Positions 50,334 to 54,390 of a DNA stretch of 54,390 nucleotides are shown here, piece after piece; within the stretch, counting starts at the first letter, position 1; each line of letters starts with the position of its first letter. The stretch comes from an uncultured Clostridia bacterium (GTDB taxonomy: Bacteria; Bacillota; Clostridia; TANB77; CAG-465). The stretch lies in the NCBI GenBank assembly GCA_934132895.1, contig CAKPAG010000009.1, positions 1-54,390 on the forward strand. The letters are read 5' to 3'. A model generated the notes under the pieces. The model was not told where the DNA came from. It worked only from the letters and a program-made list of their open reading frames with translations, and ran no database searches. Both the position numbers and the translations under genes were made by a program.

Positions 50334-51689
50334 TTATTTTAAATTTTCTATTTGCTCTTTAGTAAACATTCCTTCATATAATTTGGCTGAATAAAATGAC
50401 CCTTCTCTATACTTGTTCTCAATATTCGATTTTGAAATCATATATATTTTTATATTATTTACTGTAATTGTATCGTTAGTTATAAAATTAATTAGATATT
50501 CATCATTATCCACCCATCGATATGAAATATAATTGGTAATTTTGTTTTCATCAGAATAAGAATTGGCAACAAATCTAGGAAATATATCTGGATACTCTTC
50601 TGTACCTAAATGCATTTTAACTAACATTGTATAAGCTGTATTTGGTTTCAAACTTTGTGATAATTCTAAAGTTTTTATACAAGTAGTAGTTGTACCTTTA
50701 TGATTTAAAACACTTTCTTCACCATTTGTAAATAAATTATTATTGTTTAGTTCAGTTTTGCTTTTATTTAATGGGAACCTAGCTATTAATGTCGCTCCGT
50801 TATAATAACCATTTGAACTACCCGCATCAGTTTTTTCACTAAATAAATTTATAACTTGAAATCCGACTACATTAGTATTATTTCCATGAAATACTAGTAA
50901 CTTATCTCCTTCCATTCTCTGAACAACAATAGATGCATGTGTTATGCCCATAAAGTATTCATTACTTCCACCATTTGTTTTAAAGAATAATACATCTCCT
51001 GGCATTACATTGCTTACATCACTATTAGGATAAAATGCAAAGTTATTATCATATGCGTAATGAGCTATATCATTAGCTAACCATCTTCTATCAGCATAAG
51101 GGTTATCTGGAAGTTCAATTCCATAATCATATGATTTAACATTATTTGAATTACCGTTATATTTTGAATTTTCATAAGGAACACCACTAAGAACCAATTG
51201 CAAGAATGATGAACAATCAATTTCATTGGTTGTAGTACTATCATATGCTGTTTTTGATGAATTAAATGTTAAATTTCCTACTTTATTCTTATATGTCTGA
51301 GCTACTGAAAATAAATCTGCAACTATTTGCGGGTCTTGAATTTTTTTAGCATTAGAATCATTAGAGTCATTTATTAATGAAATCTCTCCTGTTTCCTCAT
51401 TTATGCTTACTCTATCTATCTGTTCATCAGAAAAGCCCTGTTTTTTCAATTCATTTTTAATATATTCCTTTCTAGTTAATCCTTTGTTATCTAACATCCA
51501 TTGTGCTGAAAGTATAATTGCACTTTCCTTTAAAACCGCATCATCATTTTTATCCCTTGCATTTCTTGCATTTTCAATAGGATTATTGTTTGCAATAGAT
51601 AATATTACTGCTACTGCTAAGATAACTATTACTATTATAGTTATTACAAGCACGATAAGTGAAATCCCCTGTTTTTCTTTTGTTTTCAT
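50334..51689 (-). CDS. Prepilin-like NlpC/P60-type cell-wall peptidase
   Basis: 451 residues, ribosome binding site TAGGAGGA. The N terminus is a prepilin-like signal: KQG then a hydrophobic ISLIVLVITIIVIVILA stretch, without the usual Glu at +5. A charged linker region (about 40-125) follows. Residues about 125-310 form an NlpC/P60-like papain fold with Cys159 (EIDCSSF), MPGDVLFF, His251 (ITHASIVVQ) and His268 (FHGN). A C-terminal domain of about 120 residues (330-451) looks like a beta-sandwich, possibly carbohydrate-binding. It is likely a surface protein that cuts peptidoglycan stem peptides. No pilus genes are nearby. Confidence 0.75.
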   Translation of the reverse strand: MKTKEKQGISLIVLVITIIVIVILAVAVILSIANNNPIENARNARDKNDDAVLKESAIILSAQWMLDNKGLTRKEYIKNELKKQGFSDEQIDRVSINEETGEISLINDSNDSNAKKIQDPQIVADLFSVAQTYKNKVGNLTFNSSKTAYDSTTTNEIDCSSFLQLVLSGVPYENSKYNGNSNNVKSYDYGIELPDNPYADRRWLANDIAHYAYDNNFAFYPNSDVSNVMPGDVLFFKTNGGSNEYFMGITHASIVVQRMEGDKLLVFHGNNTNVVGFQVINLFSEKTDAGSSNGYYNGATLIARFPLNKSKTELNNNNLFTNGEESVLNHKGTTTTCIKTLELSQSLKPNTAYTMLVKMHLGTEEYPDIFPRFVANSYSDENKITNYISYRWVDNDEYLINFITNDTITVNNIKIYMISKSNIENKYREGSFYSAKLYEGMFTKEQIENLK

Positions 51690-51844
51690 TTTTTAACTCC
51701 TCCTATACAATAATTTAAATAGCTTTACTTGCTACTTCATATTTAATTGTACTACTTAAATTATTTAATTTAAAGGATTTTGTAACAAACAACTTACAAC
51801 AAGTTTACTATAATTTATAACTATAAGCTTTTTTAGTCAAAAAT

Positions 51845-51873
51845 AATAGTAGCTTTTTTACATTACTACTATT
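51845..51873 (-). terminator. Terminator of lepA
   Basis: Stem AATAGTAG / CTACTATT with a 13-nt loop, then ATTTTTG on the minus strand. Confidence 0.8.
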
Positions 51874-51889
51874 ACTTTAATAATAAAAA

Positions 51890-53695
51890 CTATTCATCTA
51901 ATTTAAGTACACTCATAAATGCATCTTGAGGAAGCTCTACACTTCCAATTTTTCTCATCTTTTTCTTACCTTCCTTTTGTTTTTCTAATAATTTTTTCTT
52001 CCTTGTAATATCTCCACCATAACATTTAGCAAGTACATCTTTCCTTACAGCCTTAACAGTTTCTCTAGCCACTACTTTTCCACCAATTGCTGCTTGAATA
52101 GGAACTTCAAAAAGTTGCCTTGGTATTATAGCCTTTAATTTTTCAGCAATTTTTCTACCTCTTGTTTCTGCCTTTTCTCTATTTACTATAAATGAAAGTG
52201 CATCTACAATCTCACCATTTAATAATATATCTAACTTCACAAGATTAGATCTTTTATATTCTGAAAGTTCATAATCAAAAGAAGCATACCCTTTTGTTCT
52301 TGATTTTAAACTGTTAAAGAAATCATATATTATTTCATTTAGTGGCAAATAATAGTCTATTGCGACTCTATTTTTATCAATATATCTCATATTAATAAAC
52401 TGTCCTCTTCTTTCTTCACAAAGTTCCATTACATTGCCTACATATTCTTTTGGTGTTATAATCTCAGTCTTAGAAATAGGTTCCTCCATATAATCAATTT
52501 CTTGAGGCTTTGGTAAATCAGATGGATTATATAACTCTAAAACTTCTCCATTTGTTTTATGTACTTTATATATTACAGACGGAGCTGTAGTTATTAAATT
52601 TAAATTATATTCTCTTTCTAGTCTTTCCTCAATAATTTCCATATGTAAAAGACCTAAAAAGCCACATCTAAAGCCATGTCCTAATGCTGTTGAAGATTCT
52701 AATTCGTATTCTAAAGATGCATCATTTAATTTTAGTTTTTCTATTGCCTCTTTAAGCTCTTTATAATCTGAACCATCTGCAGGAAATATACCAGAGTATA
52801 CCATAGATTTTACTTCTTTATACCCTTTTAAAGGTTCACTTGCAGGATTACTCTTTAAAGTTATGGTATCTCCCACTCTAATATCTGATACATTTTTTAT
52901 ACTTGCAGATATATATCCAACTTCACCTGCGGTCAAAATTTCTGTTTCTTTATATCCACCTGCTTTAAAATATCCAACTTCTACTACTTCAAACTCTTTA
53001 CCATTAGACATTGTAAAAATAACATCACCTTTTTTTACTTTTCCATCCATTATCCTTACAAAAGCCAGTGCCCCTTTATAATTGTCATATATTGAATCAA
53101 ATATAAGGGCAGTAGTAGGATTTCCTTCATTCCCTTTAGGAGCAGGAATATCAGTTATAATTTTCTCTAATACTTCTTCTACATTAAGTCCTGTTTTAGC
53201 AGATATACAAGGTGCGTTCTCAGCATCAAGTCCAATTACTTCTTCAATCTCTTCCTTAATCTCATCAGGTCTTGCATTTGGTAAATCAATTTTATTTATA
53301 ACAGGTATTATTTCAAGATTATTCTCTAATGCTAAATATACATTAGCTAAAGTTTGTGCTTCCACTCCTTGAGCTGCATCTACAACAAGTATTGCTCCTT
53401 CACAAGCTGCCAAAGAACGTGACACTTCATAGTTAAAATCAACATGTCCTGGAGTGTCAATTAAATTAAGAATATACTCATTTCCATCTTTTCCTTTATA
53501 TTTCATTCTTACGGATTGTGACTTTATTGTTATTCCACGTTCACGTTCTATATCCATGTTATCTAAGAGCTGTGCGTGCATATCCCTACTTTCAACTGTT
53601 CCAGTAAGTTGAAGTAATCTATCTGCAAGCGTAGACTTTCCATGATCAATATGTGCTATTATACTAAAATTTCTTATATATTTTTGTTTATCCAT
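51890..53695 (-). CDS. lepA: Elongation factor 4 (LepA)
   Basis: 601 residues, the usual length. A translational GTPase affecting initiation and back-translocation. G1 is AHIDHGKSTL (14-23), G2 RGITI, G3 DTPGHVDFNYEVSR and G4 NKIDLPNA. The C-terminal domain specific to LepA has KCYGGDITRKKKLLEKQKEGK. Promoter TTGATT-17-TATAAT upstream. In Firmicutes it is often upstream of hemN/hrcA; here it is single. Confidence 0.97.
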   Translation of the reverse strand: MDKQKYIRNFSIIAHIDHGKSTLADRLLQLTGTVESRDMHAQLLDNMDIERERGITIKSQSVRMKYKGKDGNEYILNLIDTPGHVDFNYEVSRSLAACEGAILVVDAAQGVEAQTLANVYLALENNLEIIPVINKIDLPNARPDEIKEEIEEVIGLDAENAPCISAKTGLNVEEVLEKIITDIPAPKGNEGNPTTALIFDSIYDNYKGALAFVRIMDGKVKKGDVIFTMSNGKEFEVVEVGYFKAGGYKETEILTAGEVGYISASIKNVSDIRVGDTITLKSNPASEPLKGYKEVKSMVYSGIFPADGSDYKELKEAIEKLKLNDASLEYELESSTALGHGFRCGFLGLLHMEIIEERLEREYNLNLITTAPSVIYKVHKTNGEVLELYNPSDLPKPQEIDYMEEPISKTEIITPKEYVGNVMELCEERRGQFINMRYIDKNRVAIDYYLPLNEIIYDFFNSLKSRTKGYASFDYELSEYKRSNLVKLDILLNGEIVDALSFIVNREKAETRGRKIAEKLKAIIPRQLFEVPIQAAIGGKVVARETVKAVRKDVLAKCYGGDITRKKKLLEKQKEGKKKMRKIGSVELPQDAFMSVLKLDE

Positions 53696-53724
53696 TTAAT
53701 CCCTCTTCAAATATTTACCTAAAT

Positions 53725-53753
53725 ATTATATCAATTTTATTCTTTACAATCAA
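53725..53753 (-). promoter_or_regulatory. Promoter of lepA
   Basis: Minus strand TTGATT (53748-53753), 17-bp spacer, TATAAT (53725-53730). Confidence 0.8.
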
Positions 53754-53828
53754 GTAATATTAAGAAATAATTGTTTTTTTCTGTTAAATTAAGTTAAAAT
53801 ATGATATAATATTTCTGAGGTAAAAAAT

Positions 53829-54293
53829 ATGTATTTAGTTGGTGATATCGTAACACTTAATAATTCTTCCATTACAGGTAGAATTATAGAAATATCTAAG
53901 AATAACAAGTGCGTTATTTGCGTAAATGATAAAAATATAATAACAGACATGTCAAATATATCAAAAACAGATAAAAGTAAACCAAGACAAAGTAACTCTA
54001 TTAAAATAACATTTGATAATAAATCTAATTATGAAACTGCTAATTTAGAATTTATACCAGAAATAATGGTTAGACATCAAACTGTAGAAGAAGCTTTATT
54101 CAATGTGGATTCTTTCATCGAAGAAGCATTATATAGAAATGTTAAAATAGTTAAAATAATCCATGGCAAACATGGAGGTATATTAAGAAATGCTGTACAT
54201 AAATATTTAAAAGAAAACCCAAATGTTAATTCGTATAGACTAGGCAATTATTTTGAAGGAAGTTATGGAGTAACTATTGTTTCATTAAAATAA
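53829..54293 (+). CDS. KOW plus Smr protein resembling the tail of MutS2
   Basis: 154 residues, ribosome binding site TGAGGT. The N-terminal 50 residues (YLVGDIVTLNNSSITGRII) form a KOW-like domain, and residues about 80-154 an Smr domain: TVEEALFNVDSFIEEAL, IHGKHGGILRNAVHKYL and GSYGVTIVSL. In MutS2 these two domains form the C-terminal tail that acts on nucleic acid and collided ribosomes. Here they stand alone, without the MutS-like part. The Smr motif LDLHG reads IMVRHQ, so nuclease activity is doubtful. The HGK loop is kept. The 97 bp beyond to the window end show only a weak inverted repeat. Confidence 0.75.
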   Translation: MYLVGDIVTLNNSSITGRIIEISKNNKCVICVNDKNIITDMSNISKTDKSKPRQSNSIKITFDNKSNYETANLEFIPEIMVRHQTVEEALFNVDSFIEEALYRNVKIVKIIHGKHGGILRNAVHKYLKENPNVNSYRLGNYFEGSYGVTIVSLK

Positions 54294-54390
54294 AAGTAAC
54301 TGAAAGATTAGTTTAAAGAGCATGTAGAAAAATTTGTGTAAACTAAGAGTAGTAAAAAAAACCTTTCTATGATAAAATAAAAATAATCAT

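Noticed and set aside
1..54390. tRNA, rRNA, CRISPR, insertion sequences or prophage
   Set aside because: No CCA-type or GTTCGA-type tRNA arms, no transposase, no direct-repeat arrays and no phage structural genes were seen. The holin-like gene is a chromosomal membrane-protein family.

Overview
The window is AT-rich DNA (roughly a quarter to 30% G+C by eye) from a low-GC Gram-positive bacterium, most likely a member of the Clostridia. Evidence: strong AGGAGG-type ribosome binding sites, near-consensus sigma-A promoters (TTGACA/17/TATAAT), WhiA, a YneA-like LysM division inhibitor with LexA-type boxes, a Spo0A-type DNA-binding domain, and DUF4363/DUF4364/DUF421 proteins. No rRNA, tRNA, CRISPR array or insertion sequence was seen. 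Almost everything is chromosomal housekeeping, with small islands of lineage-specific genes between.

Layout. 0.1-2.7 kb (-): murA, a WalJ-type metallo-beta-lactamase protein and rlmH in overlapping order. 2.7-3.7 kb (-): two unknown genes. 3.9-7.2 kb (+): rpmE, prmC, whiA, hemW. 7.2-11.1 kb (+): one operon of a CYTH-like protein, polA and a membrane-anchored lytic transglycosylase. 11.2-14.1 kb: an RdgB-like pyrophosphatase, an unknown gene (-), a YebC protein and a membrane-anchored SNase-like protein that seems catalytically dead. 14.1-14.85 kb: a 745-bp gap with a dif-like 28-bp site upstream of a Xer-type recombinase (14.85-15.8 kb). 15.9-19.0 kb (-): a GT28 glycolipid glycosyltransferase, yneA, a phosphodiesterase and an IMPACT/YigZ protein. 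19.2-22.5 kb (-): tig-clpP-clpX. 22.8-23.4 kb (+): two tandem small paralogs, each with its own promoter and terminator. 23.4-31.1 kb (-): a cyclic beta-1,2-glucan synthase split into two overlapping ORFs. 31.3-33.3 kb (-): two tandem ankyrin proteins with duplicated promoters. 33.5-39.4 kb (-): typA, a hybrid Clp/FtsH-like AAA+ protease, a family-6 UDG, plsC and cmk. 39.5-41.5 kb (+): a DUF4364 protein and serS. 41.5-42.6 kb (-): a stand-alone Spo0A-C domain protein and a two-OB-fold SSB-like protein. 42.8-46.7 kb: engB, a TVP38 membrane protein, dapA, DUF421/DUF4363 and a frameshifted holin-like protein. 46.7-49.8 kb (-): a frameshifted U32 peptidase and an RlmB-type rRNA methylase. 49.9-50.1 kb (+): a short, strongly promoted transcript with a 33-residue ORF. 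50.3-53.7 kb (-): a pilin-like/NlpC-P60 fusion and lepA. 53.8-54.3 kb (+): a KOW+Smr protein resembling the tail of MutS2.

The most unusual object is the 695-residue protein at 35.4-37.5 kb. It joins a ClpC-type N-domain and a ClpA/B-type first AAA+ ring module to an FtsH-type M41 zinc-protease domain, with no membrane segment. This looks like a one-chain soluble AAA+ protease, an architecture I do not know as a described system. Other points of note are the split glucan synthase, the dif-like site beside the recombinase gene, a recurring TTATGTAA element at promoters of several accessory genes, the pilin/NlpC fusion, and three apparent single-base frameshifts between 43.4 and 49.1 kb that may be sequence errors.
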